Assembly: GCA_026936335.1 (NCBI GenBank)
Contig: JAPMXV010000032.1
Coordinates: 310,001 to 374,000 of the forward strand
Length of the DNA: 64,000 nucleotides
Origin: Mantamonas sphyraenae
Lineage: Eukaryota > CRuMs > Mantamonadidae
Direction: 5' to 3'
The notes beneath the pieces are model-generated. The model saw only the letters and a program-made list of their open reading frames with translations. It had not been told where the DNA came from and made no database searches. The position numbers and the translations under genes were made by a program. Positions 46,052 through 57,697 of this stretch are shown here, one piece after another. How positions within the stretch are numbered: position 1 is the first letter of the stretch; the number at the start of each line of letters is the position of its first letter.

Positions 46052-47872
46052 ATGCTGCATCTTCGCACGCGTGTGCTGTCCCTTGCCGCTGTGTGCATCC
46101 TCCCCCTTCTTCTCCTTGTGTTTGTGCCCCTTTGTGTCCATGGGGCAACCGATGGGACGCGTGAGGAGCAGGCAGATGGCGCCGTTCCTGTCGACGACCC
46201 TCTGCAAGACATGAGAAGCAGCGGCACCAGCCAGCCGGTAGCCACACCTGAACCCAGTGCTGCCTCTCCGGAGCACCCATGGACAGACATGTCCTTTGCA
46301 CCAAAGACACAGTCCATTTGGTGCGTCCCCCACGCCCAAGCAGGCTCCTTTCTTCATCTCTACCGCGCGCGCGTTCAGATCCGTGCCGCAGACAACACCG
46401 CCGGCCTTTCCGTCGCCCTCGAGCCCAACCCCTTTGTACAAAGCGCATCCAGGTGAGTGTGTTCTGTTGGCCCTGTCCATGGCCCTCTGCATGCCTGTCT
46501 GTGTGCATCGCATTCATTCGTGGCCATTGCCACTTGCTGCTCAAGTGTTTTCTCGTCCCTTCCCGCCCTGCACTTCCCCTTGCCCGCCCCCGTCCAGTTT
46601 GCGCCTGACTGACTGTTGGCCTTGTGTCTCCCGCCCTTCCCCGTACTCCTTGTCTCTACCCCTCTGTGACGAATGACCATGACGACAGTGTGCTGGACGA
46701 GAGTGGCAAGAACAGCGTGATCAACGTCTCGCTGCCCCTGTTGCAGACACAACCCGACCCTACTTTGTGTCTGAGCATCTTCAACCATGCCCCCACGCGT
46801 ACCTACGCCAGGGTTCGTGTGTGGTTGGAACCCTTGTACCGTATGTTGTGTGCACACTCCCCCCCTCCCCCTCTCACCGCTCTGGTGGCACCCCTATCGT
46901 GTTCATTCCAAGCTGACGATCATTGACGTCACCCAATCCACCCCTCCCCCCCTTCACTGCCACTGGTCACACAGACAAGGAAATGGCCACGGTTATGTTG
47001 GCTGCTGCTGCTTTGGGTCTTGTCCAGCTCTCCATTTCCCTCATCCAAGTGTTGTTTGGTTCCTCTGCAAAGACGACGGTCAACGCAGCCGCTGCGGCCC
47101 AGGTGAGTCTCCTTTGCCTCTCCAATCCAATCCAATCCACCCACCCATCATCATCATCATCGTGTCTTTTCACCCTACTCATCCTCCCATTGAACCATTG
47201 CAGAACGACGCACCTCGATTTGCGCGCAGGGTGTCCAACGACGAATATCGCATCCGTTCTCGCCACGTGACACAGCGTGAGCTGACCAAACTGCGTCAGA
47301 CGGACGAATACCAGGCCATGGTAGCCCAGCGTGGCTCCGATCTGTCAAAGTGGAACTGGCAGATCCGCCAGCGTTTGTTTGGCCCAAACATCCAAACCGC
47401 AGGCCGACTCGTGCGCACAGTAGCCACCCTCATCGATTGGATTAATATCTATGGCGCCGCCATGCTCATCAATGGTCTCTATTACGACCGGAATGAGGCT
47501 CTGAAACACTCTGTGCTCCAGCTGCTGCGCCAGCATCTGGCCGACGTTTGGGCAGACATGGAGCTGGCCATCCACTATGGCCTGCTTCTAGGCAGCATCA
47601 TCCAGCTGTCCATCATTGCGTCTGGCCTGTGGAGTGGCCACACAATGGGGCGATCCCTCACCGGTCTGCAGCTCATGCTGCACGACCGTACGGATGACAC
47701 ACACAGCCATGTTGGACCCTTGCGCAACATCGTGCGCGAGGTCCTCAAACTGCTTCTGCTGCCGCTGGAGCTCATGTGGGCCATTGTGTCTGTCTGCATG
47801 ACCAATGACGGCTCCACGCTCGTCGACATGCTTTTGGGCACCCGCGTGGCATTTGTGACACGCCGGAGGTGA
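46052..47872 (+). CDS. Signal-peptide-bearing RDD-domain membrane protein
   Basis: Four exons: 46052-46452, 46689-46840, 46975-47102, 47204-47872 (donors GTGAGT, GTATGT, GTGAGT; acceptors GACAG, CACACAG, TTGCAG); 449 residues. An N-terminal hydrophobic segment (residues 8-28) acts as signal peptide or anchor. A luminal/extracellular domain (about 75-200) shows beta-strand alternation ([20 protein letters not shown]), then a TM ([20 protein letters not shown]). The C-terminal half is an RDD domain: [20 protein letters not shown], the mid motif [13 protein letters not shown], and the closing [15 protein letters not shown] proteins are mainly bacterial; in eukaryotes they are uncommon and poorly characterised, so the transported substrate, if any, is unknown. 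Confidence 0.72.
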
Positions 47873-47958
47873 AAACGAATGTACGATTTTTGATCCAAAC
47901 ACAAATCACAGCATACGCGATTTTATACACATTTCGGTCTGAATCAAAATTACAACAC

Positions 47959-48687
47959 TCAAACAGTCTTGATCATGTTCTCGTTGCGCACCTCGTCCTC
48001 GATGGGCGCCTTGCCGTACCAAAAGTTGAGAGCTAGCTGGGCAGCCCCAGAGGCGATCGCTGCCAGCTGTGGAAGGAGCGTGTACAAGTCATCGGTGAGT
48101 ACAGCATACGCGCCCCACAGCAACCCGGCCACCACGGACGCCATGGCAGGCAGGACTGGGATGGAGCGCGCAGAGCCCGTGCGCACAACCTCACGCATCT
48201 TGGTGAGGGGTGCAGCCAGTTGGGCAATGTTGACGAGGACACACAGCCTGCCCAGGGTCTGCAGGCGAGTGCGGGAGTCGGCCAGGAAGTGGAACCAAAA
48301 GTAGACGAGTTCAACAAAGGCCAGCATGAGGGCGAGGCTGTTTGTGACGTGGCGACGGCGAGACAGCTCCTGCTGAACGTAGCGGAAGCAGTAGGCAAAG
48401 TAGATGGCCAGGATGGACTGGAAGGCGGTGACGAGAAAGGGCATGCTGGACACGCCCGAGAGGACAAAGTAGTACAGGAGGAGAAGGAGGTAGTTGAGGA
48501 GCATGGTAAACACAGAGGCAAAGGCAAGTTCACGCGTGTCCTTCTTCAGCTCCACCATGCGTTGGATAATGGGCCACGGCGCAAGAATCATAAACACGGA
48601 GCTGGCGGTGCAAGCCAGCGCCAAACTCGACCTGACCACCTCCAACGACATGGAGTCTGGCTGGCCGTTGAAGAGGGTGTTGGACAT
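47959..48687 (-). CDS. SWEET: SWEET/MtN3-family sugar transporter
   Basis: Seven-TM facilitator for mono- or disaccharides, with two three-helix MtN3 bundles joined by a linker helix. 242 residues from the Met at 48687. The first bundle starts ACTASSVFMILAPWPIIQRM; the second includes LVNIAQLAAPLTKMREVVRT, the family's repeat of the conserved 'A-P-L' and Val/Ile-rich stretch, followed by PVLPAMASVVAGLLWGAYAV and NFWYG near the C-terminus. No intron. The frame stays open upstream through a CA-repeat, which gives an implausible Thr/His run, so the internal Met is chosen. Confidence 0.88.
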   Translation of the reverse strand: MSNTLFNGQPDSMSLEVVRSSLALACTASSVFMILAPWPIIQRMVELKKDTRELAFASVFTMLLNYLLLLLYYFVLSGVSSMPFLVTAFQSILAIYFAYCFRYVQQELSRRRHVTNSLALMLAFVELVYFWFHFLADSRTRLQTLGRLCVLVNIAQLAAPLTKMREVVRTGSARSIPVLPAMASVVAGLLWGAYAVLTDDLYTLLPQLAAIASGAAQLALNFWYGKAPIEDEVRNENMIKTV

Positions 48688-48846
48688 GGAGACAGTGTGT
48701 GTGTGTGTGTGTGTGTATGTGTGTGTGCGGTGTGTGCGGTGTGTGTGGACACTGGGCCAGTGTGTCGCAAATTTGGGTTGTCGTTTGCGGAGACGCCACC
48801 CCACACAACCACACACCCACACACCCACCCACGCACAAGAACAAGG
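48688..48846. promoter_or_regulatory. 159-bp divergent intergenic region with (GT)11 tract, SWEET / giant coiled-coil
   Basis: A GT microsatellite (about 48,695-48,716) sits immediately upstream of the SWEET start codon. The rest is CA- and CCAC-rich. Both genes must be transcribed outward from here. Confidence 0.45.
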
Positions 48847-51800
48847 ATGTCCTGGAGTGGATCACCCAAGTCGACGGGATCCCAATCTCCAATGGGTACC
48901 CCTTCGTCGTCTGGGTACACCCCGCGGTACGGGGGCGGCTCACCGTCGCATTTCACGTTTGAAACCACCACCAGCAGCAGCACGAGTTTCCTTGCAGCCA
49001 GTTCACCCAGTAGCACCCTGCATGGCTCAGGCAGACCCTACGCATCATCATTGCCATCGTCTCCATCCTCACCGGCATACACCCCTCGTCGGTCGAGCAC
49101 CTCCTCCTTTGACGGCACTCTGGCCCTGGACGAGCAGGTCAGCACATGTCTCCCCTTTTTGACACCGCGTGGTCACTGCTGACACCGTACCTGTGCCACC
49201 CCCCCCCACACACACCCCTCCCCTCCCATGTCCCTCTCCATCACCACAGGATAACACGCGTCTGCTGTCTGCTCTGCGTGAGACAGAGTCGCGCAAGGCG
49301 ACCTTGAAGAAGCGTCAACGGAAGGCGCTGGCGGCGACACGGGCGCGTTTGAACGCAAGCAACGCGTTCCTGGACAGCTACTCACAAATCAAGAAGGAGA
49401 GTGCAAGTGCAAGCCAGTATCTGAGCGTAGCCACACGGACGGCAGCATTGAATGCCAGTGTGAGCTCAAGCGACGGCCAAGGGGGAAGCAAACTGAGGGC
49501 AGCAACGGCCGGGGGCGCAGGGTCGTTGAAAGACGAGCTGAAAGCAAGCATTGCACACGCAGCCGAGGTGGAAGCGATGCTGGAACGGAGTGAGGCGGAA
49601 CGGATGCGATTGGAAGAGAGTGTGAAGGGGAGTGAAGCCATGAGCAACGAGCTGGCGGGGGAGGCAAGCAGTTTGAGTGACGCGTTGACGCAGTCGGAGA
49701 GCAAACGGGAGGCATTGGTGCATGAGAACGCAGAGTTGGCACGGCAATTGCATCATGTGCAGGAGATGAATGGGATGCACGTGAGGGATTTGGAGGGGAA
49801 ACTCAGTGAGGCAAACACACGCAACTTTGAGCTGGGACAAAAGTTGGAGGAGGCCACGGCGAATGTGGAGAGGGAACGGGCGGCACGGAGGGAGGAGCAG
49901 GACGCATTGAGCAGAAGCATTGCGGCGGAACAACAGTGCAAACACACAGTGGAACGATTGCAGCGTCAATTGGATGCAGCGGCCATGCATGCCTCGCAGG
50001 AGAACGCACGTGTCGTGGCTCTGGAAGATGCCCAGGCCAGCCAGAGCAGCCACTTGGCCAGCGTTTCCGAGCGACTCACCGCCCTCAAGTACGAACACGA
50101 GAGTGTGCTGCGTGCCAAGAACACCCTTGATGACCAATTGGTCTCTCTGTACACTCTGGTCGACAGCATGGCCGCCAGTCTCGTGCAAGCGTCCCGTGAA
50201 AGCGCCGCCGCCGCTGCTTCCTCATCTGGCGGCTCGCCCTCCTCCAGCAAAGAGGCCTCGGTGCTGCCCCTGGCAGTTACACGTGGCACCACCACCAAGG
50301 ATCCAGCCAGTGCCCAGGAAAAGATAGATGCCATGCTCACGCATTACAGCAGTCTCACCAGCAAGCTGCAGATGCAAACAGGAGCCCTGGAAACCCAGCT
50401 GGCTCGTGTCACTCAGGCTCAGGTAACGGCACCTTTTTTCCTCCCCGTTGCCAGCACTCCCCCAGCCACCCACGTGACACCCACACTCACACCCACACAC
50501 ACCCACACACCCACACACCCACACCACATGTGCACCCCCTCCCCCGTTCCCCATTGGGTACCACAGATGACGTTGCAGGATTCGTACGAGTCTGCGCAGG
50601 GGCGTCTGGAGAAGAGCGTGCAAAAGAGCCAGGAACTGCAGCTGCGTATGCAAGAGGCACTGCAGGAGTGTGCAATGGCACAGGAGGGCCAACAGCGTGC
50701 AGAGGAACACAGCAGTCTGTTGCAGAGGGATCTGGACGAGTGTGAATCGGAACGCAAGAGTCTGGCGTCGCAGGTGGAGTTGCTGACGGCGAGGCTGGAG
50801 AACCTGGGGAGCAAGCACCAGGGGGTGGTGACACTGTTGGAGGAGAGTCGACACGAAGTGGACATGTTGAAGGAACAGGCCAGTCACATGGCCAGTCTGC
50901 ACAGTGCGGCAGCCAAGCAGAAGGGCCAGGAGTTGAACAAGCTGGATCGGGCGCTGCTCAAGGTGCAGGCGGAGTTGGACAACGCAGCCATGGTGGCACG
51001 GAAGAACGAAAAGGACATGGATGAGTTGCAGAGTCGAAACAGCAGTCTGAGTGGCCAGTTGAACGAAACCACGACACGGTTGGACAACGTGAGTGCGGAG
51101 TTGGGCATGTTGGAACGCAGCAGTGCCGACGAACGCACCCAATTGCAACACAAGTTGCAGGAGAGCCAACGCAAGCACACAAAGGCCAAGAGGGCATTGG
51201 AACGGTGTGAGGCGTTGGTGGAGAAGAAGGATGCCAAGGTGGCCGAGTTGCAGGCCGTCATCGAGGGTCTCCAGCGCGATCTCAAGGATTCGTCGGACAT
51301 CATCAAGAACCAGGTGGCAGACTTGGGCAGCAAGGAGCGCACAGTGGCCTCCCAACTCGTGGCTGCCAATGCCAGTCTGAAAAAGGTGACGGCGGAGTTG
51401 GAACGGGAGCAGGGCATCACACGCAAGCTGCAGGAACGCCTGGAGGCAGAAACAGCCAGGGCTCAGGCCAACAAGCAGGAAATGCATGCGGTGCAAAAGA
51501 CACTCACCAAGGTGCAAGCCGAACTCAAGTCCAAGACCAGGCAGGTGGAGTCGTCCAAGCGGCGTCTGGAGAGCGAGGTCAAGAACAGGTCGCGCTCAGA
51601 AGTGGCCGCCAGCGAGAATGGGAACCGTTACAAGGAGGTGCAACGGCAGAAGGAACAGCTGGCCAAGGATGTGAGCAGGCTCGGCGCTCAACTGGAGCAG
51701 CTGAGTGGCAAGCATGCAGCCGTGCTGGAGGACAGGACGGGTTTGGAGGAGGCGTTGAACAAACTGCGTGCACAGTACCAACAGGACAAGCAGACGGCGA

Positions 51801-54800
51801 TGAATGCGGCCACGGCCCAGCAGGATCTGATCTCGCAGCTGCGGGAGGAAAAGACGGTGTTGCAGGAAAAGCTACGTGACGGCGTGGGCACCATTGAGGA
51901 GCAAGAGCGCATGATTGACGACATGGAAACGCGGACGGCACGTGCAGAGGGCGAACTCAAGCAGCTGCGTGTGCGGTACGAAGCAGACATGGAGGCAGCG
52001 CACGAGAGCAACGTCAAGTTGGAGGGCGAGTTGCATCGCACACGCAAGCAGCTGGAAGGCACACAGGGCACGCTGGAACAGGTGCAACGCACTCTGGCAC
52101 AGACGCAGGAGGAGATGAAGATGCAGGTGGGCAAGAGCACAGCCGCGTTGGAGGAGACGAAGGAGGCATTGGCAGACACGCAGGGCAAGTTGCAGGAGAG
52201 CGAAGCAGCACGTGCGGCGACGCAAGAGGCATTGGAGGCAACGAGGCAACGGATGAAGGAGGACGTGGGTGCGTTGGAAGCGGAAGTGGAGCGTGTGGAG
52301 GCGGAAGCAAAGGCAGCCAAAGAACGGGCGGAAGACAAGATCAAGAGCAACGCAATGCTGCGCATGCAGTTGCAGAGTGTGAGCAACGACGTACAAACAC
52401 AAAAGAGCAAACTGGTGGCGGAGAAACGACGTGCGATGGAGACGGAGGAGCAGCTGAGTGGACAGGTGCGCATGCTGAACGAACAGAAGGACGACCTGCA
52501 CAGCGAGCTGGCCACACTGACCAGCAGGTACAACCATTTGGAGACGGTGCACCAGCAATTGGTGGCCAAGCACGACGAAGCCACAAGCAACAACACGGTG
52601 CTGGGTAGCTCGGCTGTGAAGCTGAAGGACAGGGTGGAGTCTGTGGTGCGCGAGCGACAGGACATGGAGAAACAGCTGGGTGAGAGCAGGGCTCGGGACG
52701 CGGGACAGATTGCAGCGTTGCGTCGGGAGCTGGCAGACAAGAGTGAACGGTTGGAACGACTGCAGGCGGAACACGAGGAGAGGGTGGCGGAACACGAGGC
52801 ACTCAAGGTGGACACGCGATTGCAGTCGCAGGCGCTGGAGGAGGCGGAAAAGAGTGTGGAGAGGGAACGGGCGGCACGGGAGAGTGCGGAACGCAAGGGG
52901 GTGAGCCAGATGCAGTTGTTGGGTGGGGAAAAGACACGATTGGCACAGGAAAAGACGGATCTGAACGAACGACTCAAGGTGCTGCGGCACGAACACGACA
53001 CGTTGGCACGGGAACACGCACAATTGTTTGACGAACACCAGGCCACACTGGTGCGACTGCGTGAAACGACGGTGTTGCTGGAGAAGGAACGCAGCGGGCG
53101 TGTGGCCAGCACCGAGAAGCTGGAAGCGGAGGTGGCACGTGCGCAGGCCGAGGCTCACGAGTTGAACGAAACGCTGAACAAGGCACACGAGCGATTGGAT
53201 AACACGGAACGGGCACTGGCCAGGGCCAAGGCGGATCTGGTGCAATGGGAAATCACAAGCGAGTCCCAAGCTGCGCAGCTGCAGGAGTGGCAGACTCGCT
53301 GGACGTCGGACCACACCAAGATTGCACGCGAGCGTGAGGAGATGAAGGCGGCGGAAGAGACGCTGAACGAACGCATGCAGAGTGTGACCCAGGAAGTGAC
53401 GCTGTTGCGTGGGGACAAGGAGCGACTGGAAACGGCACACGGGGAACTGAGCACAGCGCACCGAGAGCTGCAAACAGAGGCAGAGAGGATGCGCACCAAG
53501 CTGAGTGAACTGAAGGAAAAGCATGCAGCGGTGGTGGAGGAGAAGCAACGGATGGAGGAGACCCTGAGCGGACAGGTGATCGCCCTGAGTGGAGAGGCAG
53601 TGAGCATCCGACAGGACAAGGAGGAGTACACGGACAGGACGGCACGGATGGAACGGCAGCTGGAGTCTGTAAACAGGGAACTGCGCAGTGTGCGGCAGGA
53701 GCTGAAGAACACCAAGGGCAAGGTGGCCAAGGCGGAGGAACAGTTTGCGGAGGAGAGTGGCTACTGGGCAAGCGAACGCAGTCTGCTGAAGGAGCAGGTG
53801 AGTCAATTGAGCAACGAGAACATGCGCTTGACGACGCACCGTGAGGAGTTGCAGGCCCATCTGCGGGAGGTCAGCGAACGGGAAAAGGGGTTGATTGTGA
53901 AGAGCCGGCTGGTGGACATGGTGAAGAAGACCAAGAGCAAAGAGGTGAACCAGTGGAAGAGCAAGTACGAAACGGAAGTGTACGAGGCCGGACAGCGTGC
54001 AGAGAAGCTGCAGGCGCGGCTGGAGGAGGCGTTCAGCAAGTACCAGGAGTTGCAACACACACACGAACACTTCCTGACCAAGACCCAGGAGATGCGCGAC
54101 GCCTACGAAAGCCAAAGCAAGGAACTGAGCGAACTGAACATGACGTTTGATGCGGAACACGCGCTGCGTCTGGACAGCGAGCGTGGCTTGCGCGAACGCA
54201 TCGACAGCCTGATCACGGAGAAGAGCAAGCTGCAGATGGACAGTGTGCGTCAGATGAAGGAGCTGACAGACAGGGCAAGCGAGTACATGGAGGCCAACGA
54301 GGCGTTGGTGGAGGAGAACCGTGTGCTGGGCAAGAAGCTGACGGAGCTGCGTGTCAAGGTGGACAACGAAAAGTCGACGCGACGCAACAGCGAGGCGCAC
54401 CTGACGGAGGAGATCCGCAAGCGTGTGGTGGAGCATGTGACGCTGAAGGAGAAGCATGCCAAGCTGGAGGAAGAGCATGGAGAACGCATGCAGGATCTGG
54501 AGGAGGCACGCATCCGCATTGCCGACTTTGAGGTGGAGGTGATGCGACTGAACAAGAAGGTGAACGATCAGGCGGGTGCGTTGGAAGAGGGAGGAGCCAA
54601 GAGCAAGACACTGGGTCAGGAGCTGGAGGAGGAGAGGGAGGAGGTGAAACGACTCAAGGGGGAGCTGAGCGAGGAGAAGCACGCACACGAGTTGACCAAC
54701 AGGGAGCGTGAGATGCTGAGCAAGGACCTGGAGGAACGCAACAAGGCACTGGCAGAGGAGACGCAGAAGAATGGCCAACTGAACGGGGAGCGGGATGGAT

Positions 54801-57697
54801 TGGCACGGGAGCTGGAGGAGTGGAAGGAAAAGTATGCGCAGCTGACAGTGGCCAAGGACGAGGTGGCCAAGATGCTGGCAACGACGCGATGGAAGCACAC
54901 GATTGCCGTGCACCAGGGCGAACAGCTGAAGGAACGCGTGGCCGAGGTGGAAAAGGAAGCCGAGGTGGAACGGCTCAAGGTGGACGGGACCACAAAGGCA
55001 AACGAAAAGCTGAAGGAGACGGTCAGCGGACTGGAAACAGACGTGCGCGAGTGGCAACTGAAGTTGGAAGGACAAGTGCGCTCGACGGAAAAGGTGCAGG
55101 AGAAGCTGGATGCGATGCGTGAGGAGAACGCATCGCTTCAGGGCCGACTGAGCGACAGCCACGAAGAGAGCGGATCACGAGGGGTGCAGATCAAACAGTT
55201 GGAAGCCAAGGTGCGTGAGCTGGAAGACAAGCTGACCAACACGCGACGGGAACTGGACGACAAGGAGAACGCACTGGCTGTGGCGCATCGGGACCTGGAA
55301 CAGACACGAGGTGAGCTCGTGAGCAGTGGCAAGAGTGGAGCAGAGCTGCAGGGGGAGGTGAACGGACTGTTGCGAGACATCGAAGGTTGGAAGGGTCAGG
55401 TGAATGAGCACAAAAAGACGGAGGAACACTTGCAGACGATGCTGGACGAGGCCAAGGAACGTGTGCGCAAGGAGCAGGGCAACGTGACTGTGTTGGAGGA
55501 GCGTGTGCATGGCCTGGAGAAGGATGTGCGAGAGTGGAAGAACAAGCATGCCAGCGAGGTGGAGGCAGTGCAGAGGGAGCAGGCGACGGTGGAAAAGATA
55601 CGTGTGGAGCTGCAATCGACAAGCAGCGCACTGGAGGCGATGGAGCGTGCACGCAAGGAGGTGGAGGGCGAGTTGAAGAGCACACGCAGTGCCCTTCGCC
55701 AGGCAGAGAGCGAACACAAGATGGTGAGCAAGGATCTGGCGGAAGAGAGCAAGAAACTGGCGGCAGAGATGGAAGCACGTGCACACGCAGAGACAAAGCT
55801 GGAGGAGACGCGACAGGAGCTGAGTGACAAGGTGAAGGAGCTGGCCAAGGTGGACACAGAACGCAAGTTTGCAGAGGGCCAAGTGGAGAAGCTGGAGCAG
55901 GAGAAGGCCGTGCGGGAAGAGGAGCTGCGGGGTGTCAAGAGTGCCCTGGAACGTAGCAAGGAGGAGGCAACGAGTGTGAAGAAGAAGCTGATGAGCGTGG
56001 AGCAGGAAAAGGCAACGGTGAGCAAGCAGGAGAGCGAGCTGGCCGACCGCGTGGCACAAATGCGTCTGGACGCACAGAGGATGGACCAGAATCACATGCA
56101 ACTGTCGCGCGAACACAAACAGCTGATTGTGGCGCATGGAACGCTGCAGGAGGAGATGGAGACGACGGTGAAGAAGCACGAGGCACTGCGAGGAGCCTAC
56201 GAACGGTTGACGGCGGAGCACAAGGAGCTGAGCGGACGCACGGCAAGCATGAATGCAGAGAACGAAGAGCTGCGCGGAGCCATGGGCACACTGAAGGAGG
56301 AGTACGGCCTGTTGAGCAAACAGCTGCAGGAGCTGACGCAGAGCGACGAAGGGGTGCAGGAACAGGCACGTGCGATGCACACCGAGTTGGACAGGGTGCG
56401 TGGCACGCTGGAGGCACTGACTGAATCGGACGCAGCGTTGCAGGAGGCAAGCAGGGCGTTGGGAGTGTCGCACGAAGCACTCAAGGTGGAGTTGCTGGAG
56501 ACGCAGAATGCACTGAAAAAGAGCAGCGGGAGCAACGAGGGACTGGTGGCAAGTGTGGCAGAGCTGCGCAGCACGCAAGAGACGCTGGAGAAGGCCAACA
56601 CGGAATTGCGGCAAACCGTGCACCGACTGGAGGAGGAGCGAGACAGGATGGGACGGGACAAGGCGGCGGCGGAGGAGGAGATGGGTGTGTTGACGAGGAA
56701 CCAAAAGGCGCTGGTGAAGGAACACACGCAACTGGGCATGGAGTATCGCGAGGTGCAGGGGGCGCTGAAGGAGAGCAGGGCAGAACTGGAAAGGGGTAGG
56801 AAGGCACTGGAGGAGGCGAGCAAGACGGTGGAGGCGCTGGAGAAGCAGAATGGAGAGCTTGCGGAGGAGTTGAGGATGCGAGACGAAGAGGTGGGACGAT
56901 TGACACAGGAGGCCAAGGTGGGGGCAGCCGTGTCGGAGGAGTTGGGCAGGAAGGTGAGGACACTGAGCGAGCAGGTGGGCACACTGGCAGGGGACAACGA
57001 ACGTCTGGCACGGGAGTTGAGCGAACTGAATGTGGCACACCGCAGGGTGGTGGAGGAGCACAGGGAGCAAACGGAAGGACGTGCAGAGGCAAGCGCACAA
57101 GCGCGGGAGCTGGGCACGACAGTGACAGAGCTGCGTGATACGATGGAACAGCTGGAGAGGGAGAACGAACGCAACACAGATGCACTGGCCAAGGTGCAGA
57201 AGGAACGCGGCGTGTTGGCAGCGCAGGCGAGGGAAAGCAACGCACAGTTGCGGGAGCTGACGGGAGAGCTGCGTGTGGTGCGTCAGGAGTTGGAAGCGTC
57301 GCAGGAGAGGGAACGCAAGGCAGGAGAACAGGTGGGCAAGCTGGGCAAACAGATGCACAAGCTGACAGAGCAGATGGACAAGCTCAGCGAAACGGACAAG
57401 AAGTTGGTGCACGACATGGGCGCCCTGGAGCAAGAGAAGCAGGCGGTGGAGGAGCAGAAGGACACGTTGCAACGCAAGGTGACTGCACTGCAGACGCAGT
57501 GCCAGAAGCTTGGCAGGGAGTTGGAGTCGCTCACCAACGAACACACCAAGCTGTATGGCGAACACGGAGCCCTGCGTGGCGAGTACGAGGTGGCCTTGCA
57601 GCAGCTCAGGGACCTACGCTCAGAGTTTGACTCGTTGCGCAAGGAGATGGATGCCGAGCGCCTCAAGATGGAAGAGGTTGCGCGTGGTGCAGTGTGA
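48847..57697 (+). CDS. Giant coiled-coil protein (golgin/centrosomal-like), 2,864 residues
   Basis: Exons: 48847-49137, 49250-50422, 50567-57697, all phase 0 (donors GTCAGC, GTAACG; acceptors ACCACAG). Residues 1-95 are Ser/Pro/Gly/Thr-rich and disordered. From residue 98 to the end the sequence is an almost unbroken heptad coiled coil rich in Glu, Lys, Gln, Leu and Ala, with few Pro. I see no membrane anchor, GRIP, CH or motor domain, so golgin, centrosomal/basal-body fibre or nuclear-periphery scaffold are all possible. Human proteins of this kind (giantin, CEP290) are similar in size. The 144-nt second intron is 3n long and lacks stops, so it could be retained. Similarity searches will be dominated by coiled-coil bias. 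Confidence 0.8.

Noticed and set aside
12622-48716. CA/GT tracts as CRISPR-like or telomeric repeats
   Set aside because: They are simple dinucleotide microsatellites, mostly inside introns, without spacers or telomere-type units.
51872-57565. Very long minus-strand open frames (1,096 and 796 residues) opposite the coiled-coil gene
   Set aside because: They are antisense shadows: Glu/Lys/Gln/Leu codons read backwards rarely make stops, and the translated sequences are Leu/His/Cys-rich without any domain.
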